NCBI RefSeq assembly: GCF_000374565.1
Contig: NZ_KB894705.1
Location: forward strand, 1 to 64,000
Direction: 5' to 3'
From: Siminovitchia fordii DSM 16014 = CIP 108821
GTDB lineage: Bacteria; Bacillota; Bacilli; Bacillales; Bacillaceae_C
Length of the DNA: 64,000 nucleotides
In this document: piece after piece, positions 1 through 10,852 of the stretch
Numbering within the stretch: the first letter of the stretch is position 1
Layout of the letters: every line of letters begins with the position of its first letter
Made by a program: the position numbers and the translations under genes
Notes under the pieces: generated by a model
What the model was told of the DNA's origin: nothing
Seen by the model: only the letters and a program-made list of their open reading frames with translations
Databases searched by the model: none

Positions 1-198
1 CCCATGCGGGAAAAGAAGTTATCCGGTATTAGCCCCGGTTTCCCGGAGTTATCCCAGTCTTACAGGCAGGTTGCCCACGTGTTACTCACCCGTCCGCCGC
101 TGAATCCAGAGAGCAAGCTCTCTTTCATCCGCTCGACTTGCATGTATTAGGCACGCCGCCAGCGTTCGTCCTGAGCCAGGATCAAACTCTCGTATAAG
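1..198 (-). rRNA. rrs: 16S ribosomal RNA, 5' part (runs off left edge)
   Basis: Read on the minus strand, the segment begins with the universal bacterial 16S 5' sequence (AGAGTTTGATCCTGGCTCAG, followed by the stretch containing AACGCTGGCGGCGTGCCTAA) and continues through the V1 region and the conserved GGCGGACGGGTGAGTAAC block. Only about 200 nt of the gene lie in the window; the rest continues beyond position 1. The gene lies downstream of lysS in the same direction, as for the rRNA operon after lysS in B. subtilis. The exact mature 5' end is uncertain by a few bases. Confidence 0.97.
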
Positions 199-270
199 AA
201 GTTTGTCAGCTCAAAAGCTGGCAATGGATATTATCCATTGTTTTAATCAAAATTATTGACGTTTCGTTTC

Positions 271-288
271 GTTCAGTTTTCAAAGATC
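271..288 (-). promoter_or_regulatory. rRNA leader boxA-like antitermination element
   Basis: On the minus strand this reads GATCTTTGAAAACTGAAC, the conserved leader sequence typical of Bacillus rRNA operons, lying between the last promoter and the 16S gene. BoxA elements recruit Nus factors for antitermination. The assignment rests on position and similarity to known leaders. Confidence 0.7.
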
Positions 289-321
289 AAACTTGAAGTT
301 GCTCTCTCGAGCAGCTTTTCT

Positions 322-350
322 ATTTTATCACACTCATAAGATCTTGTCAA
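322..350 (-). promoter_or_regulatory. rRNA promoter proximal to 16S (sigma-A)
   Basis: Minus strand: -35 TTGACA (345-350), 17-bp spacer, -10 TAAAAT (322-327). The expected start near 315 coincides with the base of a hairpin (298-315). It is the closest of three tandem promoters to the rRNA gene. Confidence 0.85.
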
Positions 351-397
351 CAACTTTTTGAAGTGGTTTTTAAATCTCGTTTGAGGCGACTTTCTTA

Positions 398-426
398 ATA
401 TAACATGTTGACCAACATAAAGTCAA
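398..426 (-). promoter_or_regulatory. rRNA middle promoter (sigma-A)
   Basis: Minus strand: -35 TTGACT (421-426), 17-bp spacer, -10 TTATAT (398-403; TATATT with an 18-bp spacer is also possible). Tandem promoters are typical of growth-rate-controlled rrn operons. Confidence 0.75.
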
Positions 427-481
427 CACTTTTTTAAAACTTTTTTATTGCTCTGTTGCTCTCTCACGAGCAACGATATTT

Positions 482-510
482 AATATAACACCTTTTTATT
501 TTACGTGCAA
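482..510 (-). promoter_or_regulatory. rRNA distal promoter (sigma-A)
   Basis: Minus strand: -35 TTGCAC (505-510), 17-bp spacer, -10 TATATT (482-487), preceded by an A/T-rich tract that could act as an UP element. The predicted start near 475 abuts a perfect 7-bp hairpin (455-474). Confidence 0.7.
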
Positions 511-549
511 TAGTTTTTTTATATTTTATTCATCCTTTCCTCAATTAAA

Positions 550-577
550 AAGAACCCTTGCCAAAACGGCAGGGTTC
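550..577 (-). terminator. lysS terminator
   Basis: Stem-loop on the minus strand (GAACCCT...AGGGTTC with inner GCC/GGC pairs, 552-577) followed by a short T run, just after the lysS stop codon. It separates lysS from the rRNA promoters. Confidence 0.85.
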
Positions 578-583
578 CATAGA

Positions 584-2122
<1,539 letters not shown>

Positions 2123-2152
2123 CTAAAATTAAAGAACTAGGCATCTTTCTAT

Positions 2153-2177
2153 AAAAAAAACTGCCAGCTAATGGCAG
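2153..2177 (-). terminator. dusB terminator
   Basis: Minus-strand hairpin CTGCCA-TTAGC-TGGCAG (2161-2177) followed by eight T residues, between dusB and lysS. lysS therefore probably has its own promoter in 2080-2150, although only a -10-like TACAAT (2116-2121) with a poor -35 was found there. Confidence 0.88.
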
Positions 2178-2192
2178 CGAAGTATCTCTTGT

Positions 2193-3185
2193 TTATCCCG
2201 CTTTTCTTTCACTGAACTCTGTTTCTTCAACGAGATGGTCAAGTAATCCGACTACTTCTTCCCTTGTCATGCATTCATTAATGGCATTCCTGATTTTTCC
2301 ACTTCCACAAATGCCTTTCAAATACCATGCAGCGTGTTTACGCATCTCACGAACTGCTATATTTTCACCTTTTAAAGCAATAAGGCGGTCTAAATGCAGC
2401 TTGCAGACATCCATCTTTTCTCTTACAGTCGGCTCGCCTGTAAGTTCTCCAGTTTCCAAATATTTAACTGTCTGGTAGATCATCCAAGGGTTGCCCAACG
2501 CAGCGCGTCCAATCATTACTCCGTCTACACCTGTTTCATCCAGCATCCGCTTGGCGTCCTGCGGAGTTTCGATATCTCCGTTCCCTATTAATGGAATGTT
2601 CAGGGACTGTTTCACTTCACGTATAATATCCCAATTGGCATGTCCCTCATACATTTGAACGCGTGTCCGACCATGCATCGCTACTGCGGCGCCTCCGGCC
2701 CGTTCTACAGCCTGAGCATTTTCAACAGCAAAAATATGCTCATCATCCCAACCGATACGCATTTTCACAGTGACGGGCTTGTTTACAGCGTCGACTACTG
2801 CAGAAACCATGTCATAGATTTTTTCCGGCTCCAGCAGCCACCTGGCGCCCGCTTCACAACGGATAATCTTGTTTACCGGACAGCCCATGTTGATGTCAAT
2901 AATATCGGCATTGGTGTTTTGATCGACAAATTTGGCTGCTTCCACAAGGGTTTCTTTCTCTCCACCAAAAATTTGCAATGACAGCGGCTTTTCACGTTCA
3001 TCGATATAAAGCAAGTTCATTGTTTTCGCGTTCTTATAAACGATCCCTTTACCGCTGATCATTTCTGCACATACGAGCCCCGCACCAAATTCCTTAACAG
3101 TCAAACGGAATGCGGAGTTGCAAATACCGGCCATCGGGGCTAGGACAACCTGGTTCTTCATTTCGATATCGCCAATTTTCAGCAT
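2193..3185 (-). CDS. dusB: tRNA-dihydrouridine synthase (DusB type)
   Basis: FMN enzyme that reduces uridine to dihydrouridine in tRNA. The 330-residue protein shows the Dus TIM-barrel signature (VVLAPMAGICNSAFR near the N-terminus), the DINMGCPVNKI motif with the catalytic Cys region, and GNGDIETPQDA and DGVMIGRAALGNPW in the FMN-binding half. ATG at 3185 is preceded by AAGGAGGAGAGG; an in-frame TTG 7 codons earlier would lie inside that ribosome-binding site and is rejected. It follows the folate cluster and a small HTH gene (yazB), as in B. subtilis. Confidence 0.95.
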   Translation of the reverse strand: MLKIGDIEMKNQVVLAPMAGICNSAFRLTVKEFGAGLVCAEMISGKGIVYKNAKTMNLLYIDEREKPLSLQIFGGEKETLVEAAKFVDQNTNADIIDINMGCPVNKIIRCEAGARWLLEPEKIYDMVSAVVDAVNKPVTVKMRIGWDDEHIFAVENAQAVERAGGAAVAMHGRTRVQMYEGHANWDIIREVKQSLNIPLIGNGDIETPQDAKRMLDETGVDGVMIGRAALGNPWMIYQTVKYLETGELTGEPTVREKMDVCKLHLDRLIALKGENIAVREMRKHAAWYLKGICGSGKIRNAINECMTREEVVGLLDHLVEETEFSERKAG

Positions 3186-3212
3186 ACGAACCTCTCCTCC
3201 TTCCAATTTGAT

Positions 3213-3431
3213 TTATTTATTCAACTCATCCGGCGGGATCAATTCCTCGACAGGAACTGCAAGCACATCGGAAATTTGATTGAGTATTTTTTCTGAGGGA
3301 AGACGGCTCCCTCGCTCAATTTCTCCTAAAACAGAAATGGATATTCCAATTTCTTTTGCCAGACGTTCTTGGGTACGGCCCTTTAGCTTTCGAAAAGCAC
3401 GGATCCGCCTTCCCCATTTATCTGTTTCCAT
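3213..3431 (-). CDS. yazB: small XRE-family HTH protein (YazB-like)
   Basis: A 72-residue protein that is almost entirely a Cro/C1-type helix-turn-helix: RAFRKLKGRTQERLAKEIGI followed by SVLGEIERGSRLPS, where the recognition helix is expected. The target is unknown. It overlaps the end of folK by 49 bp in another frame, implying translational coupling, and precedes dusB. The same folK-yazB-dusB order is known in Bacillus. It might be an autoregulator of the folate operon, but nothing in the sequence proves this. Confidence 0.85.
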   Translation of the reverse strand: METDKWGRRIRAFRKLKGRTQERLAKEIGISISVLGEIERGSRLPSEKILNQISDVLAVPVEELIPPDELNK

Positions 3432-3910
3432 AACCGAACACCTTCTTTATCAGGTATACCGCTTAATACTTCAACTAAAGAAACATTTTGTTGTGGATGT
3501 CTCACTTTTCCATCAATCTCCAACAACGGAACAAGAACAAATGCACGTTCAGTCATTCGAGGATGAGGAATTTGCAAGTCCTCCATCTCAATATTTTCGT
3601 TATTATACAATAAAATGTCAAGGTCGATTTTTCTGGGACCCCATCTGAATTCCCTCACTCTCCCCAGCTGCTTTTCAATCTGAAGGCATCGTATTAAAAG
3701 TTCATGGGCAGAGAGTGATGTTTTTACTTTTACAGCCATATTTAAAAATGCATCCTGTTCTGTAAAACCGACAGGGTCTGTTTCATAAATAGACGAGACT
3801 TTTTCTATCTGGAGACCGTCTGTTCTTTCCAATTCCATTATTGCTTGTTTCAGCCATCTTTCCCGGTCTCCAATGTTGGATCCAAGAGATAAATAAGCGA
3901 TGTTAATCAT
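3383..3910 (-). CDS. folK: 2-amino-4-hydroxy-6-hydroxymethyldihydropteridine pyrophosphokinase
   Basis: Transfers pyrophosphate from ATP to the hydroxymethyl pterin in folate synthesis, directly upstream of the FolP step. The 175-residue protein begins with the HPPK signature YLSLGSNIGDRE, contains SSIYETDPVGF, and has the RWGPRKIDLDILLYN stretch with the metal-binding Asp pair, then HPRMTERAFVLVPL. The start codon overlaps folB by 8 bp and the end overlaps yazB, so folP-folB-folK-yazB appears to be a tightly coupled operon. Confidence 0.96.
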   Translation of the reverse strand: MINIAYLSLGSNIGDRERWLKQAIMELERTDGLQIEKVSSIYETDPVGFTEQDAFLNMAVKVKTSLSAHELLIRCLQIEKQLGRVREFRWGPRKIDLDILLYNNENIEMEDLQIPHPRMTERAFVLVPLLEIDGKVRHPQQNVSLVEVLSGIPDKEGVRLWKQINGEGGSVLFES

Positions 3911-4268
3911 GTCGGCCCCTCATTATCTCAACGGCAACTGAATCATAAATACCTTTAATCGGGGGATTGGGTTTGATCACTTTAACATGAACACACGCGA
4001 CGGAATCGAACCGGTCCAATATGTCAGCTGCTATATTTTCAGCCACCGCTTCAATAAGATCGAATCTTTTCTGTTCAACGATTTCTTTACACAGCGTATA
4101 AACTTCCGCATAGTTGATCGTTTTTTTCAAATCATCAGAGCGCCCCGCGTCCTGCAGATCCGTTTCCATTACCACATTTACCCGAAAACGTTGGCCAAGC
4201 GCAGCTTCTTCCGGAAAAACGCCATGGTTTCCGTAAAATTCCATTTCATTTAAGTGAATTTTATCCAT
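3903..4268 (-). CDS. folB: dihydroneopterin aldolase
   Basis: Converts dihydroneopterin to hydroxymethyl dihydropterin plus glycolaldehyde in folate synthesis. At 121 residues it has the family length and the signatures FYGNHGVFPEE near the N-terminus, TINYAEVY with the active-site Tyr, and VKVIKPNPPIKGIYDSVAVEI at the C-terminus with the conserved Lys. It overlaps folP by 8 bp and folK by 8 bp. Confidence 0.96.
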   Translation of the reverse strand: MDKIHLNEMEFYGNHGVFPEEAALGQRFRVNVVMETDLQDAGRSDDLKKTINYAEVYTLCKEIVEQKRFDLIEAVAENIAADILDRFDSVACVHVKVIKPNPPIKGIYDSVAVEIMRGRHD

Positions 4269-5088
4269 TTTGCTCCCCCTTTTCCATCAGAATGTCCATC
4301 ATCGCCGCCATGCGGCTGACTTCTTTGACATCATGGACACGCATGATATGACACCCCTGCTGGATTCCGTAGCATACCGTCGCACCCGTTCCTTCCATAC
4401 GTTCTTCCACAGGAAGATCAAGAGCAGTACCTATCATCCGCTTCCGGGACGTTCCAAGCAGTACCGGATATCCAAGACCGGCAAGTTTATCCAGGTTTCT
4501 CATCATGATAAGATTTTCTTGGTAATCCTTGGCAAATCCAATACCAGGATCCAGTATGATGTTGTCATCAGGAACTCCCGCCTTTTTGGCGATAGAAATA
4601 CTCTCATATAAATCGTTCAGTATATCGCGGATAAAGTCTGTGTAATCACGATTATCCCTGTTGTGCATCAAAACAATCGGGACATCTCGCTCAGCCGCCA
4701 CAGTGGCTATTTCAGGATCTTTCTTCGCTCCCCATATATCGTTGATGATATGAGCACCTGCTATGATTGCTGCCTCGGCTGTTTTCGCTTTGTATGTATC
4801 GATGGAAATCGGTGCACTCACAGCGTTCGCAACGGCTGTAATCACAGGGACCACTCTGTCGATCTCTTTCTCGGCAGATACCGGTTCATGACCAGGCCGT
4901 GTTGATTCACCGCCAATATCAATGATATCGGCGCCCTCTTTTACCATTACCTTGGCATGTTCAATAGCTCTGTTTAAGACATTAAAACGCCCACCGTCCG
5001 AAAAGGAATCAGGAGTAACATTCAAAATACCCATAATTAGCGTTTTTTGATTGCAATCAAGTTTGTACTGTCCACAATGAATGATCAT
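4261..5088 (-). CDS. folP: dihydropteroate synthase
   Basis: Condenses p-aminobenzoate with hydroxymethyl dihydropterin pyrophosphate; the sulfonamide target. The 275-residue TIM barrel shows MGILNVTPDSFSDGG, IDIGGESTRPG, IDTYKA, DIWG, DPGIGFAK and LGTSRKRMIG in family order. ATG at 5088 has GGTGA at a good distance; a GTG two codons upstream (5094) directly abuts that site and is less likely. In B. subtilis this gene follows pabB-pabA-pabC, but here the next upstream gene is cysK, so no p-aminobenzoate genes are visible. Confidence 0.96.
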   Translation of the reverse strand: MIIHCGQYKLDCNQKTLIMGILNVTPDSFSDGGRFNVLNRAIEHAKVMVKEGADIIDIGGESTRPGHEPVSAEKEIDRVVPVITAVANAVSAPISIDTYKAKTAEAAIIAGAHIINDIWGAKKDPEIATVAAERDVPIVLMHNRDNRDYTDFIRDILNDLYESISIAKKAGVPDDNIILDPGIGFAKDYQENLIMMRNLDKLAGLGYPVLLGTSRKRMIGTALDLPVEERMEGTGATVCYGIQQGCHIMRVHDVKEVSRMAAMMDILMEKGEQNG

Positions 5089-5156
5089 TAACACTCACCC
5101 ACTTCTTTCATTTCATCGTCTTATAAGTGTAACTCTTTAACAGGTAAATGAACAAT

Positions 5157-5184
5157 AAAAGACAAGCCCTTATTTGGACTTGCC
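5157..5184 (-). terminator. terminator-like hairpin upstream of folP
   Basis: Minus-strand stem GGCAAGTCC / GGGCTTGTC with a 6-nt loop and two G-U pairs, followed by TTTTATTG. It lies about 70 bp before folP and about 175 bp after cysK, so it could end cysK transcription or attenuate read-through into folP. Confidence 0.65.
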
Positions 5185-5239
5185 TTTGATCTTCAAGCTT
5201 CGGGAAAGCTGCCCTTATTTGCTAATGCCCCATGATGGA

Positions 5240-5330
5240 CAGTATGGTCGCGCTCTGGAGCCTGCCAAGCCACAAAATGTGGCCGATTAAGGCGGCAGTT
5301 CATCGCCGTTTTTCCGCTATCTCTTTATGA
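5240..5330. repeat. possible degenerate fragment of the dispersed intergenic repeat
   Basis: The cysK-folP gap contains GTCGCGCTCTGGAGCCTGCC, nearly identical (one extra base) to part of the 58-bp tandem unit found at 60545-60718. Nothing else in the 264-bp gap looks coding. Only about 20 bp match, so this could be a remnant or chance. Confidence 0.3.
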
Positions 5331-5358
5331 AGGACTTCAGTTTATACAACCAATTCTT

Positions 5359-6285
5359 TTAATCTTCAAATTGATATAATGGTGTGCTTAGGTAGCGCTC
5401 ACCATTGCTTGGGATGACCGCTAAAACTTTTTTTCCTTTTCCGAGTTTTTTTGCAACAGAGAGTGCTGCTGAAATCGCAGCACCGGAAGAAATACCGCCA
5501 AGTACACCTTCTGCTTTCGCTGCTTTTCTGGCTGTTTCAAATGCATCTTCATTGGATACCGTAATGATGTCATCGTAAACATCTGTATTTAGAACCTTTG
5601 GAACAAACCCTGCTCCAATGCCCTGAATTTTATGAGGGCCAGGTTTTCCTCCGGACAATACTGGAGAATCCTTAGGTTCAACGGCATAAATTTTGATATC
5701 AGGATATTTTTCTTTTAAGACCTCACCGGCACCAGTGATGGTTCCTCCCGTACCGATTCCGGATACAAAGGCATCGAGCTGGCCGCCCATTTGCTCTACA
5801 ATCTCTTTTCCTGTTGTTTCATGGTGGATTTTTGGATTCGCACTGTTTTCAAATTGTTGAGGCAAGAAATAGCCATGTTTTTCAGCCAGTTCATTTGCTT
5901 TTTTAATTGCGCCGTTCATCCCTTCTGCTCCGGGTGTCAGCACTAATTCCGCCCCATAGGCACGTAAGAGATTACGCCTTTCCATACTCATCGTATCAGG
6001 CATGACTAGAACCGCACGGTACCCCTTTGCCGCAGCAACCATTGCAAGGCCGATACCCGTGTTTCCACTTGTCGGCTCTATAAGCGTGTCTCCCTCTTTC
6101 AATTTCCCTTCTTTTTCGGCAGCTTCGATCATGGCCAAGGCAATACGGTCTTTTACGCTGCTTCCAGGGTTCATGTACTCAAGCTTTAAATAAACATCGG
6201 CACTGTCCTCATCAACTATCCGGTTCAACTTCACAATGGGGGTATTTCCAATTAAATCCGTAATTGAGTTTGCAATTCGTGACAT
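5359..6285 (-). CDS. cysK: cysteine synthase (O-acetylserine sulfhydrylase)
   Basis: PLP enzyme making cysteine from O-acetylserine and sulfide. The 308-residue protein contains [11 protein letters not shown] with the PLP-binding Lys (about residue 44), the substrate loop [11 protein letters not shown], the phosphate-binding GTGGTITG and the C-terminal [13 protein letters not shown]. Fold-type II length and motifs are complete. In B. subtilis yacD (a foldase-like gene) lies between hslO and cysK; here the two are separated only by about 125 bp. The cystathionine beta-synthase-like subgroup cannot be fully excluded from sequence alone, but position and length favour CysK. Confidence 0.95.
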   Translation of the reverse strand: MSRIANSITDLIGNTPIVKLNRIVDEDSADVYLKLEYMNPGSSVKDRIALAMIEAAEKEGKLKEGDTLIEPTSGNTGIGLAMVAAAKGYRAVLVMPDTMSMERRNLLRAYGAELVLTPGAEGMNGAIKKANELAEKHGYFLPQQFENSANPKIHHETTGKEIVEQMGGQLDAFVSGIGTGGTITGAGEVLKEKYPDIKIYAVEPKDSPVLSGGKPGPHKIQGIGAGFVPKVLNTDVYDDIITVSNEDAFETARKAAKAEGVLGGISSGAAISAALSVAKKLGKGKKVLAVIPSNGERYLSTPLYQFED

Positions 6286-6336
6286 TTTTCCTCCACCTCT
6301 AATTCCGAGTAATTATATTGGTTTATTTAAAATTAC

Positions 6337-6362
6337 CACGTTGCAGGCCCCCTGTCAACGTG
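6337..6362 (-). terminator. hairpin between hslO and cysK
   Basis: Perfect 7-bp inverted repeat CACGTTG/CAACGTG with further inner CAGG/CCTG pairs. The minus-strand tail is only moderately T-rich. The same segment contains TTGACA, which could be a -35 for a cysK promoter (17 bp to TAATTT), so terminator and promoter functions may overlap. Confidence 0.45.
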
Positions 6363-6411
6363 AATATGTCTTAAAGGTAGTGATTTTTAAAAATTTATTA
6401 GTAAAAAGAAC

Positions 6412-7296
6412 CTATGCCATTTTTGACTCTTCCAATATCTCTTCAAGTTCTTCCTTTGTAAAATGATATTCTGCATTGCAGAAATGACATTGAGTATCAG
6501 CCTTACCGTCCTCTGTAATCATATCTTGGATTTCAGCTTTTCCCAGGCTCATAATGGCTCGGCCAAACCGCTCTTTGGAGCAGGTACACCTGAATTCTAT
6601 CGGCATTTTTTCAACAATCCGGATATTTTCTTCACCGAGCAGTTGATTGAGTATTTCTTCCGGTGTCAGTCCGTCCCTGATCATTTGTGAAATAGGCGGA
6701 GTCTTGTTGATGCTCTCCTCAATTTTGCTTATCGTCTCTTCATCTGTTCCCGGCATCAATTGGATGATAAAGCCTCCTGCTGCAAGAATCGAGTTATCAG
6801 GATTTACAAGCACACCGACACCGACGGAGGAAGGAGTCTGTTCAGATACAGCAAAATAATAGGTGAAATCCTCACCCAATTCCCCAGAGACAATCGGTAC
6901 CTGTCCGGAAAAGTTTTCCCTCAGACCGATATCTTTCACAACAGTCAATGTACCGTTAGTTCCAACTGCCCGCCGTACATCAAGTTTGCCTTTTTCATTC
7001 AAATCAAAATGGACCTGCGGGTTGGATACATAGCCGCGTACATGCCCTTTCGCATCTCCATCGGCAATAATCGCTCCAATTGGACCGTCTCCTTCAACCT
7101 TTACGGTCAGCTTTTCCTCACCCTTTAACATAGCGCCCATCATCACACCCGCTGTCATCGTCCTGCCTATAGCCGCTGACGCCGTCGGCCAAGTTTGATG
7201 TCTCCGCTGCGCTTCCCCGACCGTCTCAGTGCTGTCGACCGCATATGCGCGGACTTGTTTTTCAAAGGCCAAAGCTTTAACCAAATAATCACTCAT
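6412..7296 (-). CDS. hslO: redox-regulated chaperone Hsp33
   Basis: Holdase activated by oxidation. The 294-residue protein starts [20 protein letters not shown] and has the C-terminal zinc redox switch in two Cys pairs, CTCS (about residue 238) and CHFC (about 270), as expected for Hsp33. ATG at 7296 has AGAGGTG 7-8 nt upstream; an in-frame ATG 6 codons earlier lacks a site of its own. It lies 19 bp after coaX, probably in one transcript. Confidence 0.95.
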   Translation of the reverse strand: MSDYLVKALAFEKQVRAYAVDSTETVGEAQRRHQTWPTASAAIGRTMTAGVMMGAMLKGEEKLTVKVEGDGPIGAIIADGDAKGHVRGYVSNPQVHFDLNEKGKLDVRRAVGTNGTLTVVKDIGLRENFSGQVPIVSGELGEDFTYYFAVSEQTPSSVGVGVLVNPDNSILAAGGFIIQLMPGTDEETISKIEESINKTPPISQMIRDGLTPEEILNQLLGEENIRIVEKMPIEFRCTCSKERFGRAIMSLGKAEIQDMITEDGKADTQCHFCNAEYHFTKEELEEILEESKMA

Positions 7297-7315
7297 CACA
7301 GTACACCTCTTCATT

Positions 7316-8080
7316 TTAAATATTTCTTTTATAAATTAAATGCAGTCCTTTTAATGTTAGGTCATGGTCAACAATATCAATCATTTCTGTTTCTGATGAA
7401 ATTAGATTAGCCAATCCGCCGGTTGCAATAACGGTCGGTTTCTTTTTACTCTTCTCAAATATCCTGTTGACAATTCCCTCAACTTGTCCGACAAAACCAA
7501 ATAAAATTCCCGCCTGCATAGCCGCCACTGTGTTTTTACCGATGATTTCGTCCACATGGGTGATTTCAATACGAGGAAGCTTGGCGGCTTTGGAGTACAA
7601 TGCTTCTGTCGAAATCCCAATACCAGGGGCAATGACACCGCCCGTATATTCAGCTTTTTCATTAATGTAACAAAAAGTGGTTGCAGTCCCAAAATCCACG
7701 ATGATCAGCGGGCTGCCGTACTCTTGAATTCCTGCCACTGCATTTACGATCCGGTCCGCCCCCACTTCGCGGGGGTTTTCATACTTTATATTCAATCCTG
7801 TCTTGATTCCAGGCCCTACAATCAAAGGTTTCACTTTAAAATACTTTTTACACATTTTTTCCAATGTAAACATGATCGGGGGAACGACTGAAGATATAAT
7901 GATTCCGTTAATATGCTCAAAGCGAATCCCCACATGCTCAAATAGAGATTTGATCATCATGCCATATTCATCTTCGGTTTTATGCCGGTTCGTTTCTATC
8001 CGCCAGTGATATTTTAAATAGTCATTGTCATAAACACCGAGGACCGTATTTGTATTTCCCACATCCAAAACAAAAATCAA
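7316..8080 (-). CDS. coaX: type III pantothenate kinase
   Basis: First committed step of coenzyme A synthesis. The 254-residue ASKHA-fold protein opens with [15 protein letters not shown] (phosphate loop), has [11 protein letters not shown] and VDFGTATTF, and ends with the ATGGLANLI motif. Candidate starts are TTG 8092, GTG 8089 and TTG 8080; the last places GGTGA about 5 nt upstream and gives the N-terminus expected from homologues (M-x-x-V-x-DVGNTN), so it is preferred with moderate certainty. Downstream of ftsH, upstream of hslO. Confidence 0.93.
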   Translation of the reverse strand: MIFVLDVGNTNTVLGVYDNDYLKYHWRIETNRHKTEDEYGMMIKSLFEHVGIRFEHINGIIISSVVPPIMFTLEKMCKKYFKVKPLIVGPGIKTGLNIKYENPREVGADRIVNAVAGIQEYGSPLIIVDFGTATTFCYINEKAEYTGGVIAPGIGISTEALYSKAAKLPRIEITHVDEIIGKNTVAAMQAGILFGFVGQVEGIVNRIFEKSKKKPTVIATGGLANLISSETEMIDIVDHDLTLKGLHLIYKRNI

Positions 8081-8146
8081 CCTTCTCACCAACTTTTCAA
8101 GACTTTTTCTTCACACATCATACCACTAAAGACATTCGGCCTAAAA

Positions 8147-8177
8147 GAAAAAAGACACCGATATCTATCAGTGTCTT
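8147..8177 (-). terminator. ftsH terminator
   Basis: Minus-strand hairpin AAGACAC-T-GATA-GA-TATC-G-GTGTCTT followed by a T run, immediately after ftsH. coaX and hslO would then need their own promoter or read-through. Confidence 0.88.
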
Positions 8178-8185
8178 CGAATAGT

Positions 8186-10204
8186 CTATTCTTTATTATC
8201 AGGGTCAGCATCTTTTGGATCAGACGTTTTTGTCGGCCCCAATTTTTCAGGAGGACCCATTGGATCTTCCGGACGTTTTTCATCAATGGCTAATGGATCG
8301 CTTTGTTCCTCCTTGGGCTGAAGCGTTACTTTCGGCTCTTCGCCACCTTCTTCATTCAAATCCAAAGATGTTGGAACGGAGCGCTCCGGCAATTTCCCCG
8401 TATCGAACAGGCTTCTGATCTGTTCGGCATCCAAAGTTTCCACCTTCAAGAGTGTTTGAGCAATCAATTCCAGCTTGTCACGATGCTTTGTCAAAATTTC
8501 TTTGGCACGTGCATAACATTCCTTGATGATGCGCTGGATTTCCTGGTCTATTTCAAAAGCGATAGCATCTGAATAGTTCTGTTCATTATGCAAATCTCTC
8601 CCAAGGAATACTTGGCCGCCTTGCGACTGACCAAATTGAAGAGGGCCGAGTTTATCACTCATTCCGTATTCAGTCACCATCTTACGGGCAATGTTTGTTG
8701 CCCGCTGGAAGTCATTGTGTGCACCTGTAGAAACTTCTCCGAAGGTAATTTCTTCAGCGACACGACCGCCGAGCAAGCCAGTAATTTTATCAAGCAGCTC
8801 CGGCTTAGTCATAAAGTAGCGGTCTTCTTTAGGAAGCATGACGGCGTATCCGCCAGCCTGCCCCCTTGGAACAATCGTCACTTTGTGGACAACATCCGCT
8901 TCATCAAGAACCAATCCGATAACAGTATGTCCGCCTTCATGATAGGCAACAATGTTTCTTTCTTTTTCGGAAATGACCCTGCTTTTCTTGGCAGGTCCCG
9001 CTATCACCCTGTCCGTCGCCTCATCGACATCCGCCATATCGATCGTCTTTTTATTACGGCGGGCTGCAATCAGCGCAGCTTCGTTCAATAGGTTTTCCAA
9101 GTCGGCTCCTGAAAAGCCCGGTGTTCTCATAGCAATCGCTTTGAGATCTACCGAACCATCAAGCGGTTTGTTTCTCGCATGAACCCTGAGGACTGCTTCC
9201 CTTCCATTTACGTCAGGGCGATCTACCGTAATTTGACGGTCGAAACGTCCTGGGCGCAATAACGCAGGGTCAAGGATGTCCGGACGGTTTGTAGCTGCGA
9301 TGATGATGATTCCTTCATTTTCACCGAATCCGTCCATTTCAACGAGCAATTGGTTCAACGTCTGCTCCCGCTCGTCATGTCCACCGCCGAGACCAGCTCC
9401 ACGCTGGCGACCGACAGCATCAATTTCATCAATGAAGATCATACAAGGCGCATTCTTTTTCGCATTTTCGAATAAATCGCGAACCCTTGATGCACCGACA
9501 CCTACAAACATTTCAACGAAATCGGAACCACTTATAGAGAAAAATGGGACGCCCGCTTCCCCGGCAACTGCTCTGGCAAGTAAAGTCTTACCTGTTCCCG
9601 GAGGTCCGACAAGCAAAATCCCTTTCGGTATCCGTGCTCCCAATTCAGAGAATTTCCTGGGATCTTTCAAAAAGTCTACAACTTCCACCAATTCCTGCTT
9701 CTCTTCATCAGCACCCGCTACGTCTTTAAAGCGGACTTTTTTCTTCTCTTCGCTATAAAGCTTTGCCTTGCTCTTTCCAAAGTTCATAACGCGGCTTCCG
9801 CCACCTTGTGCCTGATTGAGCAAGAAGAAGAACAATATAAAGATGATGATAAACGGAATGATGGTTGTGAAGAAGGATACCCAGCCACTTGTTTCTTTTG
9901 CCGGCATGACCTCCACCTTAGATGAAGCAGCATCAATCCGGTCAAGCATTTCAGGGTTGTTCATAACATACGTCATGAACTGCTCGCCTTCTTTGGCACC
10001 CTTCATTTGGCCGATTACCTCATAAACGCCTCTTTCAGGCTGTATAGAAAATTCTTTGATATCCCCTTTTTCCAAGTGAGTGACAAACTCTTTATACGAT
10101 ATATTTTTTGTCGTTTCATTGGTATTGTTAAACCAGCTTACAATTCCGATGAGAACGAGAAAAATAAGTAAATAAAAGACTGTGTTTCTAAAGATCCGGT
10201 TCAT
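8186..10204 (-). CDS. ftsH: ATP-dependent zinc metalloprotease FtsH
   Basis: Membrane-anchored AAA+ protease for quality control. The 672-residue protein has a transmembrane helix at about 8-25, an extracytoplasmic domain, a second helix at about 112-130, Walker A GPPGTGKT (about 203), Walker B with [10 protein letters not shown], the second region of homology with RPGRFDRQI, and the protease HEGGH (about 425; HExxH consensus retained, with Gly where B. subtilis has Ala). The C-terminal tail is acidic and charged. Downstream of hpt-tilS, as in B. subtilis. Confidence 0.98.
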   Translation of the reverse strand: MNRIFRNTVFYLLIFLVLIGIVSWFNNTNETTKNISYKEFVTHLEKGDIKEFSIQPERGVYEVIGQMKGAKEGEQFMTYVMNNPEMLDRIDAASSKVEVMPAKETSGWVSFFTTIIPFIIIFILFFFLLNQAQGGGSRVMNFGKSKAKLYSEEKKKVRFKDVAGADEEKQELVEVVDFLKDPRKFSELGARIPKGILLVGPPGTGKTLLARAVAGEAGVPFFSISGSDFVEMFVGVGASRVRDLFENAKKNAPCMIFIDEIDAVGRQRGAGLGGGHDEREQTLNQLLVEMDGFGENEGIIIIAATNRPDILDPALLRPGRFDRQITVDRPDVNGREAVLRVHARNKPLDGSVDLKAIAMRTPGFSGADLENLLNEAALIAARRNKKTIDMADVDEATDRVIAGPAKKSRVISEKERNIVAYHEGGHTVIGLVLDEADVVHKVTIVPRGQAGGYAVMLPKEDRYFMTKPELLDKITGLLGGRVAEEITFGEVSTGAHNDFQRATNIARKMVTEYGMSDKLGPLQFGQSQGGQVFLGRDLHNEQNYSDAIAFEIDQEIQRIIKECYARAKEILTKHRDKLELIAQTLLKVETLDAEQIRSLFDTGKLPERSVPTSLDLNEEGGEEPKVTLQPKEEQSDPLAIDEKRPEDPMGPPEKLGPTKTSDPKDADPDNKE

Positions 10205-10303
10205 CCCTAGCCTCCTCCCGCGGTCAAAAAACTATATTCAATAGTATCATAGTCATTTCGGACTTTACAACAAATCTCCATTGCAATTTTTGGCTATCGT
10301 TCA

Positions 10304-10852
10304 CTAGTTATCATTATTGCCATATACCTCTGGTTTCAAAACCCCTATATAAGGAAGGTTCCGATACTTTTCAGCGTAATCAAGTCCGTAACCGACAACA
10401 AAAGCGTTCGGAACAACAAAGCCTACATAGTCAGCTTTAAGATCTGCTTTTCTTCCTTCCGGCTTATCAAGCAACGTCACAATTTTAATTGATTTGGCTT
10501 TTCTATAACGGAATAGATCCACAAGATAGCTCAACGTGACTCCACTGTCAATGATATCTTCAATAATTAAGAGGTCCCTTCCTTCTACAGGTGTATTCAA
10601 ATCTTTTAAGATTTTGACTTCCCCGGAAGACGTTGTTGACAAGCCGTAACTAGAAACATCCATGAAATCCATTTCCAGATAAGTATCGACCCTTTTTAAA
10701 AGGTCTGCCATAAATGGCATGGCCCCTTTTAAAACGCCGATGGCGAGAGGAAAACGGCCGTCGTATTCTTCCGTGAGCTGAGCACCGAGCTCTCGGATTT
10801 TCTGTTCAATTTCCTTTTCGGTAATCAATACTCTTTCAATGTCATTTTTCAT
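10304..10852 (-). CDS. hpt: hypoxanthine-guanine phosphoribosyltransferase
   Basis: Purine salvage enzyme converting hypoxanthine or guanine plus PRPP to IMP or GMP. The 182-residue protein has the PRPP loop [14 protein letters not shown] and the C-terminal [19 protein letters not shown] at 10852 overlaps the tilS stop as ATGA, a coupling signal, which decides against a longer in-frame start at 10909 lying within tilS. In B. subtilis tilS and hprT are also adjacent. Confidence 0.95.
   Translation of the reverse strand: MKNDIERVLITEKEIEQKIRELGAQLTEEYDGRFPLAIGVLKGAMPFMADLLKRVDTYLEMDFMDVSSYGLSTTSSGEVKILKDLNTPVEGRDLLIIEDIIDSGVTLSYLVDLFRYRKAKSIKIVTLLDKPEGRKADLKADYVGFVVPNAFVVGYGLDYAEKYRNLPYIGVLKPEVYGNNDN

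Noticed and set aside
6286-6411. CymR operator upstream of cysK
   Set aside because: An imperfect TAATT..AATTA element is present (6299-6315 region), but I could not match it convincingly to the known CymR site, so it is not reported as a feature.
8588-9758. Plus-strand frames of 167 and 160 codons opposite ftsH
   Set aside because: Entirely antisense to conserved AAA and protease domains; no independent start signals or recognisable domain.
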